Notes: a model not told the origin generated them from the sequence alone. A DNA stretch of 64,000 nt from Moorena producens 3L (GCF_000211815.1 NZ_GL890930.1:62001-126000); one strand, 5' to 3'. Positions 18,952 through 28,513 are shown, counted from the stretch's first letter. Translations and numbers: made by a program.

Positions 18952-19950
18952 ATGAATACATCTGTCTCAGTAGTTATCACCACCTTTAATAAAGCCCAGT
19001 ACCTCGAACAATCAGTAAAGAGTGTACTAGCGCAAACATTTTCCCAGATTGAATGCATTATTGTCGATGATGGCTCTACCGATAATACCCGCCAAGTTGC
19101 TGATCAGTTAGTCCACTACCACCCAGAGATACAGTACTTTTATAAAGACAATGGAGGGGTATCGTCTGCTCGTAATTTTGGCGCTGATAAAGCCACTGGA
19201 GAATGGATTCAATTCTTAGATGCTGATGATTGGATTCATGAAGATAAAATCAGATTTCAATTGAGCTGTTTAGAGGGAACTGGTGATAATGTAGTATTTT
19301 ACTCCGACTATGAACGGGTCTATGTTGATCAAAACGAAAACATTATTGAAACCAAGCCTCATGTTGTTGGTGCTCTCACCAAAGAACAGCTCATCGAACG
19401 ACTGCTAATTTGTCCAGATTTTCTGGCAGATTCTCCTTTTCCCTTGTTACAGCAATCGATGCTGTTCAAGAAAAAACTCTTAGACCAGAGAAATTTTGAT
19501 ACTCGCCTGAAAGCCTGTGAGGATCGAGAATGGGTATTAGAACTTCTGCAACGGAACGTCAGATTCGTCCATACTCCAATCATCGGAGCCTATTATAGAA
19601 AACACCGCTTCAATCTCACCGATAATAGCTCACTGATGCGGGAGTCTTACATTAAGTATTTTGAAATTGTCTTGACAAATCACCAAAAATTAGTTAGCTT
19701 ATGCCAGAAAAGTATTAAGTATTTGATAGAAAAAAGTTTTGAGGAAAAAGACCAGGAAAGTTTTACCAGATTAGCTAAATTAGTGGAATTACCAGTAGAT
19801 CTGCTCAATGGCAAAATTAAAGTTAATCATCGTTGGTTATTAAATTTACTCTATTGGCTCAGAACGATGATACCAAACTTTTTACTATACGAAAGATACC
19901 GAGGTCCCCGTTCTCGTAAACTTTTATCCATCATTAGCCGTCGGTCTTAG
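18952..19950 (+). CDS. family 2 glycosyltransferase
   Basis: 332 residues. The GT-A fold is plain: VSVVITTFNKAQYLEQSVKSV at the start, VDDGSTDNT near residue 40, GGVSSARNFGADKA near 66 and the DxD-type metal site FLDADDW near 91. An EDREWVLELL segment near 185 is the typical late acidic motif; in this gene it reads CEDREW. It is predicted to be a cytosolic enzyme that moves a sugar from a nucleotide donor to a growing glycan; donor and acceptor cannot be read. No other glycan gene is adjacent, so it is an orphan relative to the cluster at the right end. The AT-rich upstream region is non-coding. Confidence 0.85.
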   Translation: MNTSVSVVITTFNKAQYLEQSVKSVLAQTFSQIECIIVDDGSTDNTRQVADQLVHYHPEIQYFYKDNGGVSSARNFGADKATGEWIQFLDADDWIHEDKIRFQLSCLEGTGDNVVFYSDYERVYVDQNENIIETKPHVVGALTKEQLIERLLICPDFLADSPFPLLQQSMLFKKKLLDQRNFDTRLKACEDREWVLELLQRNVRFVHTPIIGAYYRKHRFNLTDNSSLMRESYIKYFEIVLTNHQKLVSLCQKSIKYLIEKSFEEKDQESFTRLAKLVELPVDLLNGKIKVNHRWLLNLLYWLRTMIPNFLLYERYRGPRSRKLLSIISRRS

Positions 19951-20029
19951 CATAAACTGGGATAAAAGTCCCGTTCCGTAGAATCAGCCTCAGGATAAAT
20001 CCTAGAGAGCATCCTGATTAAATTCCTGA

Positions 20030-21268
20030 TTAAATTCCTCCTGTCAACAGCAGCAACACTGTTTGAAATAGTCCCACCATCACTCCTAAAATACCCCCTA
20101 AATTCACAATAGCTTGTAATTCACTTTTCACTAAAGTCTGAATCGTGATTTCCATATCTTTTGGAGAAGTAGCGTTTACCCGTTCAACAATCACCTCATC
20201 AATAGATAAAATCGGAATCACTTCAGTCATAATTTTTTCCAAATCCTCCTCCAGGTAGCGCTCTATAACCAAAGCGAGTTCCTTGCTAATCATTGTCAAC
20301 GATGTAGTCATAATTGCTGAATCTCGGAGCCGATTAACAATTAAGGCAGACACTTTTTCCCAGTCAATAGATTGATTTAATCCTTGTATAAATTCAGCAC
20401 CCCCCTCTTGAATATAAGCACGCACCGAATCCCGCATAGTTTTCCGTAGTTGTCTCACTGTTGACAAAGGCAGATTTTGCAATGAAACATTTTGCAACCA
20501 TTCCCGCAAGCGATCGCGAGTTCCTAGAGCCACAATTAACTCTTCGATGCGAGCATTAGTCGCTTCTTTTTCGTCAAGGCAAAAGCTTCGCAGGCGGATC
20601 AAAGCATTGCGTATACCAAATAAATTTGCCACTACCCAGTATGTCCCACTGGACTTTTCCCGAAAGTCTTCATCAATGATTTGAATGTTGCGGTCAGTTA
20701 GGAAATCAATAACTGCCTGTCGCAAAATATCTGGGGGTAGTACTACTTTTAAGATCCACTCAGAAAGCTTCCGAGCTTGTTCTTGATCCAGTCGAAACTC
20801 CAATAAAATCTGGTCAAAAACATGGTTAAGTTGGGCTTCTAGGAAATCCTTACGACGGGCTAAGACTTTTAGCATACGTGGCAACGATTCCCCGATCAAG
20901 TCTCGGAGAATCCCAGCAAGAATATGAGCTGTTTTCTGTTGCTTATCCGACCGGACTTGATCTAGCGCTAGGTTTAATAGCCACAAGATCGCTCCTTCCA
21001 CACGTTCAGTATGGAGCAGACGCTTTGCCAAACGCTGTAACTCTGTTGGCGTCAGCAGAGAACCCATAATAGTGTCAGCAACTCGCCTAGCCAGCCGTTC
21101 CTGGTTGCGAGGAATTAAACCTGGTGTAAAAGGTAGCTGACGCTTACCGATGTAAATTGGTCTGTAGGGACGGAACAACATTTTGATGGCTAAATCATTG
21201 GTGAAATAGCCAATAATTCCCCCAGCTATGGGAGGAACAAACAACAATAATAGGTTAAACAGATCCAA
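20030..21268 (-). CDS. DUF445 family membrane protein
   Basis: 412 residues. A hydrophobic N-terminus (LFNLLLLFVPPIAGGIIGYFTNDLAIKMLFRPYRPI) is the DUF445 signature, with the GYFTN and LFRPYRP words. A matching C-terminal hydrophobic helix (about 390-410, GGILGVMVGLFQTVLLLL) is preceded by the QTLVKSELQAIVNLGG amphipathic segment. The centre is a long, charged helical region. The family is widespread and its function is not established. The start is a TTG at 21268; the next Met is inside the conserved motif, so the TTG is needed to keep the membrane segment, although no strong ribosome site is visible. Confidence 0.85.
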   Translation of the reverse strand: MDLFNLLLLFVPPIAGGIIGYFTNDLAIKMLFRPYRPIYIGKRQLPFTPGLIPRNQERLARRVADTIMGSLLTPTELQRLAKRLLHTERVEGAILWLLNLALDQVRSDKQQKTAHILAGILRDLIGESLPRMLKVLARRKDFLEAQLNHVFDQILLEFRLDQEQARKLSEWILKVVLPPDILRQAVIDFLTDRNIQIIDEDFREKSSGTYWVVANLFGIRNALIRLRSFCLDEKEATNARIEELIVALGTRDRLREWLQNVSLQNLPLSTVRQLRKTMRDSVRAYIQEGGAEFIQGLNQSIDWEKVSALIVNRLRDSAIMTTSLTMISKELALVIERYLEEDLEKIMTEVIPILSIDEVIVERVNATSPKDMEITIQTLVKSELQAIVNLGGILGVMVGLFQTVLLLLTGGI

Positions 21269-21352
21269 AACAAAAATCGAGTTGTGTAGAACTTAAAAAG
21301 CAGGTAATAGGTAATTTTAAAGTATGATGGAGAAAGTATGAAGTAAACTAGT

Positions 21353-21602
21353 TATAGCATTTATTAAATAGGTGAGGTACCCCGCCCTTGGAGGAGTAGG
21401 GAATAGGGAATAGGGAATAGGGAATAGGGAATAGGGAATAGGGAATAGGGAATAGGGAATAGGGAATAGGGAATAGGGAATAGGGAATAGGGAATAGGGA
21501 ATAGGGAATAGGGAATAGGGAATAGGGAATAGGGAATAGGGAATAGGGAATAGGGAATAGGGAAAAAATCCTCTGTACCTCATTACTATGAGAACCGCTA
21601 TA
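21353..21602. repeat. MITE-like element 4 with long GGGAATA array
   Basis: The left end TATAGCATTTATTAAATAGG and the reverse complement of the right end (TATAGCGGTTCTCATAGTAA) are inverted repeats, with GTGAGGTACC and ATGAGGTACA just inside. The interior is about 23 nearly perfect GGGAATA units (about 21398-21563). The 88-codon open frame across it reads FPIPYSL repeated and is not a gene. Confidence 0.7.
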
Positions 21603-21848
21603 TATGGCTGCGGTCCCTTAACAATTAGTAGGTTTGAGCATTAATTCAAAGATGCACCATCCCTCACCTTTATCATTATTGCTGCCTTTACACTTGCTAT
21701 CTTCATCTTTTATACTTCAAGAATTTATTTAATGCCCAATCTCTATTGTAGGCTTTTTCCAAAAGTGACATCCTGCTACACTAAACCCGAACGGGATATA
21801 ATACACATTGCCGTTGATGGCACTGTTCGTTTTCTTTTTCTTTAAACC

Positions 21849-22943
21849 ATGACTGAAGTACCACCAGGCTCTCCTGAAAGTCACCCTCAAACCAATTCAG
21901 AACAGATAAATGCTGAAGATTTATTAACCTTACTGCGGCGCAAAGAACGTAACTGGGTGGAGTGGGGTCAAGCCTGTCAGCAGCTACAAAAAGCTGGCTA
22001 CAGTTCTCAGGTAATTTTTGAAGAAACTGGGTTTGAGCCAATTCAACAGAATCAAGTGATGGTGGCATCTCAGGTTTACACAAGTTTGATTACAGTCGGG
22101 GTGTCCGATGAAGTGCGATCGCGTTTTGAGAGTACTGGTAGCGATTCCCTGTACGAGTTGCGGATTCTCACCCAAGAGGAACGAGCTGCTGCTGCTGAAT
22201 TTCTCGTTGCTAGAAACTTGAACTCCGAAGGAGCCCATGAAGTTGCCAAAGCACTCAAGACCTTTTCCCGCAGAAGCCGTCCACCGGAGGGATTCACCAA
22301 TCATCCTGGTGATGCTGTTGCCTATCAGTATTGGAAACTTGCCAAACAACACAATGATTTGCAAGAACGTTCTCGTTTGATTGCCCGAGGCTTGATGTTT
22401 GCTCATACTCAACAAGCCCGACAACAAATCGAAGAATTACTCACAGGAGCATTTGGTAGCACTCAGCGTCCAGCCCCCAGATTACCCATATACCGCCTTG
22501 AAGCTGAAGAAGATTTGCCCCGTTTGCTTCCGGTAGTGGGTGCCTTACCCCTGACAATAGCTGATCTCAACCAGGTTCCTAGAACTGACTATAAGGGCAC
22601 TTTTAGTATAGTTAAGGGGCTTCGAGAGCAGATGTTCGCCGCAGTACCGGGCTGGCAGGTAGTTTTGAAGGCACAAGATCCAGTGGTGATTTTGTGTAAC
22701 AGTAATCAGCTGCCTATTCAACAGAATAACAAACCTGAAGAGATTTTGCTTATTATTGACCGCTCACAGCAGCAGTGGGATGGGGACAGCTACTTTTTGG
22801 TTGAAGAATCAGGACAGTTAGAGATTAAGTGGTTTCCAGATTCTCCTGATATTAGTTTTTTGGGACGCCTCATCCTAGTATTACGACCGAAAAAAATTCT
22901 GGATGAAGCATTAAGTCAAGATGTCTGGCAAATTGATGAGTAA
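21849..22943 (+). CDS. raf1: Rubisco accumulation factor 1 (assembly chaperone)
   Basis: 364 residues, the usual Raf1 size. Raf1 dimers clamp RbcL dimers and drive assembly of the L8 core of form I Rubisco. An N-terminal helical domain (about 25-205) has LLTLLRRKERNWVEWGQACQQLQKAGYSSQVIFEETGFEP and the RPPEGFTNHPGDAVAYQYWKLA block. A flexible linker leads to a beta-rich dimerisation domain (about 215-355, YRLEAEEDLPRLLPVVGALPLT). These segments are characteristic of cyanobacterial Raf1. The ATG at 21849 gives a short acidic, proline-rich lead. No rbc gene is nearby, which is normal. Confidence 0.93.
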   Translation: MTEVPPGSPESHPQTNSEQINAEDLLTLLRRKERNWVEWGQACQQLQKAGYSSQVIFEETGFEPIQQNQVMVASQVYTSLITVGVSDEVRSRFESTGSDSLYELRILTQEERAAAAEFLVARNLNSEGAHEVAKALKTFSRRSRPPEGFTNHPGDAVAYQYWKLAKQHNDLQERSRLIARGLMFAHTQQARQQIEELLTGAFGSTQRPAPRLPIYRLEAEEDLPRLLPVVGALPLTIADLNQVPRTDYKGTFSIVKGLREQMFAAVPGWQVVLKAQDPVVILCNSNQLPIQQNNKPEEILLIIDRSQQQWDGDSYFLVEESGQLEIKWFPDSPDISFLGRLILVLRPKKILDEALSQDVWQIDE

Positions 22944-23046
22944 TTAGTCATTAGTTATTAAGTTAGTTAATTTCTGTTTTGTTGACTCTTGACTCTTGGC
23001 TGTTGACTCTTAAAAATTACCCTCAACAAAACCCTTTTCATCAGGC

Positions 23047-23694
23047 TCAAGTAGTTCGATTAGCCAGTACTGCATAGAATGGATCGCCTAAAGTGATCCC
23101 AAGCTGTAGCAGAAAAGTAGGAAGCGGGGATGGTCGAGCAACAACCTCAGGCGAACTAAATCCAGGAATAGACTGGTAATAGGTTTTCACTAACTCCACT
23201 CGACTTGTCTCGGTCCCATCTCGCCAGGACTGAATCGCCTTTTGAAAAAACATTCGGTTAGAAAAGCTAATAATTGCCATTCCCCCTGGTTTTAAGACAC
23301 GATGAATCTCAGCAAAAACTTTTTCAGGGTACTGAAGATACTGAACTGAAACAGCAATCAGCACAGCATCAAAGTCTTGGTCAGGCAATGGCAATTGCTG
23401 GTTTTGATTCAAGTCTTGGATAAAGTAGTGATTAAGTCTAGGATTTTTGACCAATTCTTCCAGATTCATGCCATGCCCCTCAACATGAGCAAACTCCATG
23501 TCTTCTGGTAAGTGAGAAACCCAACTGCTCATGAGATCCAGGATTCGCGTGTTGGGTTGTAGTCGTTCCCGGTAGAGGTTTACCAGCTGATCGATAAAGC
23601 CCTCATCGACATGAGTCACAAACCGTGGAAATGAATAGAACAGAACATCATCGCTCTCATCCAATTTACTGCGTTGAAGGCGCTGGTAGATCAT
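23047..23694 (-). CDS. class I SAM-dependent methyltransferase
   Basis: 215 residues. The Rossmann methyltransferase pattern is visible: LQPNTRILDLMSSWVSHLP (motif I region, but without the usual GxGxG glycines), HVEGHGMNLEEL for the second strand with its acidic end, DFDAVLIAVSVQYLQYP (motif IV) and the AEIHRVLKPGGMAIISFSNRMFF stretch (methyltransferase type 11 feature). The divergent glycine loop (DLMSSW) is typical of a cyanobacterial subgroup. Substrate unknown. The ATG at 23694 is clear; the gene is convergent with raf1. Confidence 0.82.
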   Translation of the reverse strand: MIYQRLQRSKLDESDDVLFYSFPRFVTHVDEGFIDQLVNLYRERLQPNTRILDLMSSWVSHLPEDMEFAHVEGHGMNLEELVKNPRLNHYFIQDLNQNQQLPLPDQDFDAVLIAVSVQYLQYPEKVFAEIHRVLKPGGMAIISFSNRMFFQKAIQSWRDGTETSRVELVKTYYQSIPGFSSPEVVARPSPLPTFLLQLGITLGDPFYAVLANRTT

Positions 23695-24276
23695 TTTATG
23701 ATATGGTACGTATCTTGCTCACGAATATTATAAAGATTTATGAAGTTTATGGTAAGTATTTCTGAGTTTGGGTTATTGCAAGGAATATTTTGAGGCGGTT
23801 AGACAGGATTCTACAACAAAAATAGGGAAGAGCATTAATATCTCTTCCCCATTGTTGATTTTTGTATTGATTTTGGTTGTCTTGGTTTCGGTTTTGGAGT
23901 GCTTTCCGACTTTCCTTAAGCTTCCGGCGCAGCATCTGAGTCTGTTTTTTCAGTTGTTTGCGCCGTGCAGAGCCGATACTTTTTAGCTACCAGAATCTAC
24001 CAAAGGTAAACTCTAGCTCGCCAATGCAAGCTGATTTCTCAGCCAGGGGGTATCTCCCAAAGCCCTCAGGAATATCCCGCGAGCGCCATAAAAATTTCAA
24101 CAAATTTGGTTCCACCGGGAACTAAGCGCAACTATTAAACCCTTGGTTTTCGGCTTTAATTTAAGTTACATAATAATCCCTGTCGGTGTTACCCTAATTT
24201 AAGTCTAACAAATAATAAGAGTTTTTGCTAGACTCTGCGACATTTTCTCTAGCTGTTTACTAACCCTTAGTTACAG
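23695..24276. other. spacer, with one hairpin
   Basis: No supported gene. A hairpin (GGGAAGAG and its near complement CTCTTCCC, 23824-23848) could end transcription towards the right. A short minus-strand frame (MLRRKLKESRKALQNRNQDN...) is rich in K/Q/N/R and could be a fragment, but it lacks a ribosome site and any recognisable family. Confidence 0.5.
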
Positions 24277-24360
24277 TGGGCGGGGAGAGACTCGAACTCT
24301 CATGACCATAAGGCCGCCACATTTTGAGTGTGGTGCGTCTACCAATTTCGCCACCCGCCC
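24277..24360 (-). tRNA. tRNA-Leu (anticodon CAA)
   Basis: 84 nt. The acceptor stem pairs GGGCGGG (24360-24354) with CCCGCCC (24284-24278), with discriminator A. The anticodon loop CTCAAAA is between CCACA and TGTGG, so the anticodon is CAA, reading UUG. A long variable arm (class II) follows, and the T-loop is GAGTTCGAGTCTC. CCA is not encoded. The first 22 nt also encode the last residues and the stop codon of the upstream M48 protease gene. Confidence 0.96.
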
Positions 24361-25208
24361 GTTTGGGCATCTCCTTTATTATAACTAATTAATCGCTGAT
24401 TTAACAAGGACTGATAAGATTGAGAACTTGCCCAACGGTCAATTTCTCGCGCCCGTAGTACAGGTAAGGGATGGCTCAGTTGAGAGATCTGCAATTGTTG
24501 GAGTACTTGACCCAGCTCAGTATCACCAGCGCTATCGTAAGCTCTAGCTTGAGTAATAAACGCATCTAGGTTAAGTTGTGGTGCCAGAGTTGGCGAACCA
24601 CCAGCCAGTTTCATCAATACAGACATGACCACTCTCGGATTTTGAGTAGCCAGTAAAGCAGCGCGATCGCAACTAAATTCCGCACATCTTAGCCACTCTA
24701 ACATCTTCTCCTGTATGCTTTGAGCAATGAGCATCCCCCAATTGGGAATTAAACTAGCCGCTAATACCATGATATTGAGCGGTGTCAGGTACACCCCATG
24801 TTCACATTTGAGATGACCCAGTTCATGGGCAATAACCGCCTGAATTTCCTCTGGTGTCAGGAGATCAATTAAAGAGGTGTGCAAGACAATGAAAGGCTGT
24901 TTACCCCGCATAGCGAAGGTATAGGCATTGGGAGCGGGATTTTGCTGCACATAAAGCTGAGGCGGCTCTAAATCTAAAGTTGTGCAGGCATCTTCGAGTA
25001 GTTTATGAAGATGGGGCAGTTGATTTTCTCCCACCAAGACACTAGCAGCAATATTGTTCAGGTAAAAAAACTGTTCCGCCACAGGACCTAGTAAATTTCG
25101 CACCACCAAGTCTATCCCTGGCAACTGTTTCAGGGCTGTGGTTGCTTCCAAATCTAGGGGATGACGAAAATGATCTGCCTTCAGACCAAATAGTGATGTT
25201 TTAGTCAT
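24339..25208 (-). CDS. M48 family zinc metalloprotease
   Basis: 289 residues. The zinc motif HELGH is near residue 150 (AVIAHELGHLKCEHG) and the third ligand is probably the Glu in CAEFSCDRAAL, as in the M48 family. A hydrophobic stretch (LNIMVLAASLIPNWGMLIAQ) follows the motif. There is no N-terminal membrane segment, so this is the smaller cyanobacterial M48 type. The ATG at 25208 begins MTKTSLFGLKADHF. The stop (TAG at 24339-24341) lies inside the tRNA-Leu gene: the final residues GGWRNW are encoded by the tRNA's 5' portion. Processing of the tRNA from a shared transcript would cut this mRNA near its end. Confidence 0.9.
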   Translation of the reverse strand: MTKTSLFGLKADHFRHPLDLEATTALKQLPGIDLVVRNLLGPVAEQFFYLNNIAASVLVGENQLPHLHKLLEDACTTLDLEPPQLYVQQNPAPNAYTFAMRGKQPFIVLHTSLIDLLTPEEIQAVIAHELGHLKCEHGVYLTPLNIMVLAASLIPNWGMLIAQSIQEKMLEWLRCAEFSCDRAALLATQNPRVVMSVLMKLAGGSPTLAPQLNLDAFITQARAYDSAGDTELGQVLQQLQISQLSHPLPVLRAREIDRWASSQSYQSLLNQRLISYNKGDAQTGGWRNW

Positions 25209-25420
25209 TAGCTGTTAGTCGTTAGTCATTAGTAATTACTTATTAGTCTAGGACTTCCCCAAAATCTATGGCTCAAGCCTAATCTATTGTAGGGGTACAA
25301 GCCTTGCACCCTAACTAGTTATAGCGCTACCTCTATATAGCTAATTCTATAGCGTCACTGCCTAAGTCTTCTAGTCCTTGGTTGTAGTCTTGAATTGACA
25401 GACTTTAAACTAACAATGCC

Positions 25421-25777
25421 CTAAACGCTAAACGACTTACCACAGCCACAGCTTTGATTGGCATTGGGGTTGGTGAATTGGAATCCACCACCAATCATAG
25501 CATCGCTGTAATCCAGTACCAGACCGTAGAGATAAAGCAGACTTTTTGGATCACAGATTATTTTGAAGCCATCGTAGTCAAAGATTTCATCATTCTCCCG
25601 AATGTTACTAGGTTCTTCAAAATCCATCATGTAAGACAGTCCTGAACAGCCTCCCTGGCGAACACCAACTCGCAGGTAAAGGTCTTTTCCTTGACTTTGT
25701 TGCAGGGCTAAAACGTGCTTTAGAGCTTTGTCTGTCAGTTGAATACCTTTTTGCTGTGACTCAGTTACTTGTGCCAT
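25421..25777 (-). CDS. HesB/IscA-type Fe-S cluster carrier
   Basis: 118 residues, an A-type carrier. Three conserved cysteines are present: Cys44 in QGGCSGLSY and Cys110/Cys112 in SCGCGKSF. The LTDKALKHV opening and the strand-rich middle fit the IscA/SufA/HesB fold. Its role is to accept or hand on iron-sulfur clusters, important for photosystem I and other Fe-S proteins in cyanobacteria. The ATG at 25777 is clear. The 212 bp spacer to the M48 gene and the 250 bp spacer upstream (25778-26030) hold no other gene; the first has TTAGTCATTAG-type short repeats. Confidence 0.92.
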   Translation of the reverse strand: MAQVTESQQKGIQLTDKALKHVLALQQSQGKDLYLRVGVRQGGCSGLSYMMDFEEPSNIRENDEIFDYDGFKIICDPKSLLYLYGLVLDYSDAMIGGGFQFTNPNANQSCGCGKSFSV

Positions 25778-26030
25778 TGCTTACTTTTGACTCCTAATTT
25801 TGCTTGGTCTTAAGTTGTTGTGGATTTTAAAGAAAGATAATTATCAGGCTCTAACCCAAGATTTAGCTTAGAGTGTCTCATCAAACTAGATGCTTCACAG
25901 CTTATAGCTGAATCAGCTCTGCCAGTTCACAGTTTTGTTGTTTATCGATAATTCTCTAATTTGCGTGAAATGGGAATTATCGGGGGTTTAGATTTTAATT
26001 GTAACGAGTCTTTAGGCTACCATGCATTAA

Positions 26031-27143
26031 TCATTCTACGTTATGGTTTAACCTTCCACCGTGACTAAGATACTGGCTAATCTCTTCTTCACTAACTCGG
26101 TAACCACAGTTAATAATCATCTTCTGTACTTGTTGGCTGCACTGCACCCCTTGCTCAGATATACCCAGACAGTTATAAACTGTCCTGAGTTGAGAGAATT
26201 CAGCCTTTTCATGGAACAAGCTCTCCCCCTCCCCAGGATGGGCGATTTCTTGCCAAAGTCTTAAGGCTTGTAAGTGATAGGCTAAGGCATGGGGGTAATT
26301 TCCCAAGTGGTAGTGAACCGCTCCGATATAATCCAAGCTTCTGGTGTTACGATGAAGTGATTTACTCAGTTCCTGACCAATCTCCAAAGCTTGATGATAG
26401 AAATCCAATGCCCGTAGTTCCTCACCTAGTCGGAAGTAAACTGTGCCAATCCTCTCAAGAGTAGTTAACTTCCGACTAGAGTAACCAGAGGATGTTTTTT
26501 TTTCGTGAATGCTTAGGGCTTGCTCCAAGACAGCTAGAGCTTGACGGTATCTTCCAAGCTGGGTATAAGCTTCCCCTATATTTTCCAGTGCTCTGCCTTC
26601 GCCCTCAACTGAATTGCCTAAGTTTTGAAAAATCTTCATGGCTTGGCGAAAGCATCTCAGAGCCAGCACTGGTTGATGCCAGCTATTGTGAATTTCCCCT
26701 AGGTGATTAAGGATTTTAGCAATTTCTGAATGATCTTGAGTTTTTTGGAAAATCCTCAATGCTTTTAGATAAACCTTAAATGCCTTATCATCCTGGTTAG
26801 TCTGGCAATAAGCCATTCCGAGATGATGAAGAATGACGCCTAAACTCTTGGGCGAACCAATATCATTGGCCATTTGTAAACTTTGCTTGAGACACTTGAT
26901 TCCCCAGGCATACTCTCCCAAACGGCAATGAACTAACCCAATGCGTTTGAGAGTATCCACTTGACCAGCCAAATCTTCCTTAGTTTGACAAATTGCTAAG
27001 GTGTTTTGCAGTGTTTTGAGTATATTTTGTAACTGACTTTGGCGATACTTACGAGGTTGAGGCTGGACAGGGTCATCTCCTGCACTCTTGTTTTGGTGTT
27101 GCTCGACTTCCGTTTCAACTAGATTCTGAACCAGATGTGCCAT
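26031..27143 (-). CDS. tetratricopeptide repeat protein
   Basis: About 370 residues from the ATG at 27143 (MAHLVQNLVETEVEQHQNKS), which has GGGAG about ten bases upstream; the frame stays open to a TTG at 27188, a less likely start. From about residue 60 the chain is TPR helices of the longer type with patterns such as RIGLVHCRLGEYAWGIKCLKQSL and NIGEAYTQLGRYRQALAVLEQAL, six to seven in all. No other domain or membrane segment is visible. Probably a protein-interaction scaffold; such proteins often carry CHAT or kinase domains, and this one does not. It stands alone. Confidence 0.82.
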   Translation of the reverse strand: MAHLVQNLVETEVEQHQNKSAGDDPVQPQPRKYRQSQLQNILKTLQNTLAICQTKEDLAGQVDTLKRIGLVHCRLGEYAWGIKCLKQSLQMANDIGSPKSLGVILHHLGMAYCQTNQDDKAFKVYLKALRIFQKTQDHSEIAKILNHLGEIHNSWHQPVLALRCFRQAMKIFQNLGNSVEGEGRALENIGEAYTQLGRYRQALAVLEQALSIHEKKTSSGYSSRKLTTLERIGTVYFRLGEELRALDFYHQALEIGQELSKSLHRNTRSLDYIGAVHYHLGNYPHALAYHLQALRLWQEIAHPGEGESLFHEKAEFSQLRTVYNCLGISEQGVQCSQQVQKMIINCGYRVSEEEISQYLSHGGRLNHNVE

Positions 27144-27673
27144 AGTAATATTGCTCCCTGATGTAGATGGGGGGGATGATGGAGCCAAAGAAACTTGAGT
27201 AGCCCATCTCCCTTGCTCATTTTCAGCAGTTATGTCTCTGTTTTACCTCGGTTACCAGAGATAAGATTACTCACAACTTGCTGTATATTCCTAAATATAT
27301 TTTTCAGTAAGTTAAGGAAATTATTGAGCTATTTATAAAAATTAACATCAGTAGCCTGTGCACACTAATCTGGAAAGACCTAGTTGCCGTCATACATACT
27401 ACCTTCTTTCCCAATGTCCCCCTCAACAAGTTGCCGAGGATGCGCTTCTTGAAGCGAACTCACTCTCAAAATCTGTCCGGAGAAGCGTCATACCTACTCG
27501 AATAAGGAAGTAGTAGATGCACCCTGATCACCGCCCCCAGCTTTTACAGCTTGGGGGTTTCCTGATTTTTTAAGCTATTCCTCTGGTGTTCAGTTTTATG
27601 AGCAATAACCACTTATTTCCCCCGAAGAGTAGTAATTTCTTTAAGCCTCAGCTAACACAAATAAACTCAAGCC
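27144..27673. other. spacer with GC hairpin and a 26-bp tandem duplication
   Basis: No gene. A hairpin at 27534-27557 (arms CCCCCAGCT and AGCTTGGGGG), followed by T-rich sequence, belongs to the C5/G5 family. A 26-bp direct tandem duplication at 27643-27694 copies the last codons and stop of the alpha/beta hydrolase into its 3' flank. Confidence 0.6.
27534..27557. repeat. GC hairpin, IS200/IS605-end type
   Basis: Stem CCCCCAGCT/AGCTTGGGGG with a short loop, preceded by CACCG and followed by TTTCCTGATTTTTT. It has the same shape as the hairpins at 14295, 41644 and 51873. No transposase gene is adjacent. It could work as a terminator. Confidence 0.5.
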
Positions 27674-28513
27674 TCAGCTAACACAAATAAACTCCCGCAC
27701 CTGCTCTAGATAAATCCCTGGAGCCTCCAACATCGGAAAGTGAGCTGTATCAGGAATTTCAACATACTTGACTTTTTGACTTAATTGTGATGCTCTACGT
27801 CCTAGTGCTGAAGGAATAATTTTGTCGTATTCACCAGAAACTAGCAGGGTTGGCACCTTTAACTGAGCAAACTTATTAGGCATTACCTCCGCCGCATACT
27901 TACTAACCGCAGTCAGCATTGTTCCCAAAGCTGCCTCATGATCTGCCATTAGGTAATCTGCCAAAAAATCCCGGCTCACTGCCCTAGGTAGGGGATGGTG
28001 CAAAAATCGCATCATGAACAGTGTACTGGCCAAGGGAATATTTAACAACCAACCGGGGCGGAACTTTACTACTAACTCACCAACTTTGTGAAAAGCGGTG
28101 AAGGATTTCTCGTCATAATCAAAAACACCGCTATTATTCAAAATTGCCTGCTCAACCCGCTCAGGATAACGATTGAGAAACATGGTAGCAGCAGATGCGC
28201 CTAGGGAGTGGGCATTGATATAGATACGACTAACTCCCAGGGTATCTAACAACACCGCTAAATCTTCAGCATAGTCCTCCATCTCATAGGTCAAGTTTGT
28301 CCCCTGTTGGGGTAATTTTGACCTACCAAACCCCTTTAGGTCATATAGGAGGCAGTCAAAGGTATTGGATAGAGCTTTAGCGGTACTTTCCCAGTAGCGA
28401 GACGAACCACACCAGCCATGGATAAATACCATCACAGGTTTATTTCCACAAGCTGTTGACTTCTTTACCCATTCATAGTAGTGTTCTACACCCCGAATTT
28501 GAATGTAAGGCAT
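27674..28513 (-). CDS. alpha/beta hydrolase
   Basis: About 279 residues from the ATG at 28513 (MPYIQIRGVEHYYEWV); the frame extends upstream to another ATG at 28555, which adds 14 polar residues, and AAAGG stands ahead of the shorter start. HGWCGSSRYWE is the oxyanion-loop HGxxG, the nucleophile elbow is AHSLGAS (Ser in GxSxG-like form), and the late catalytic residues are probably Asp in SGEYDKIIP and His in DTAHFPM. The enzyme class is open (esterase, haloperoxidase-like or a C-C hydrolase). The 3' end has been tandemly duplicated (26 bp) without altering the protein. Confidence 0.85.
   Translation of the reverse strand: MPYIQIRGVEHYYEWVKKSTACGNKPVMVFIHGWCGSSRYWESTAKALSNTFDCLLYDLKGFGRSKLPQQGTNLTYEMEDYAEDLAVLLDTLGVSRIYINAHSLGASAATMFLNRYPERVEQAILNNSGVFDYDEKSFTAFHKVGELVVKFRPGWLLNIPLASTLFMMRFLHHPLPRAVSRDFLADYLMADHEAALGTMLTAVSKYAAEVMPNKFAQLKVPTLLVSGEYDKIIPSALGRRASQLSQKVKYVEIPDTAHFPMLEAPGIYLEQVREFICVS

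Noticed and set aside
21317..21583. 88-codon minus-strand open frame
   Set aside because: It is a translation of the GGGAATA array (FPIPYSL repeats), not a gene.
23747..23986. Opposed short frames on both strands
   Set aside because: No ribosome site, no family resemblance; the region also contains a terminator-like hairpin.
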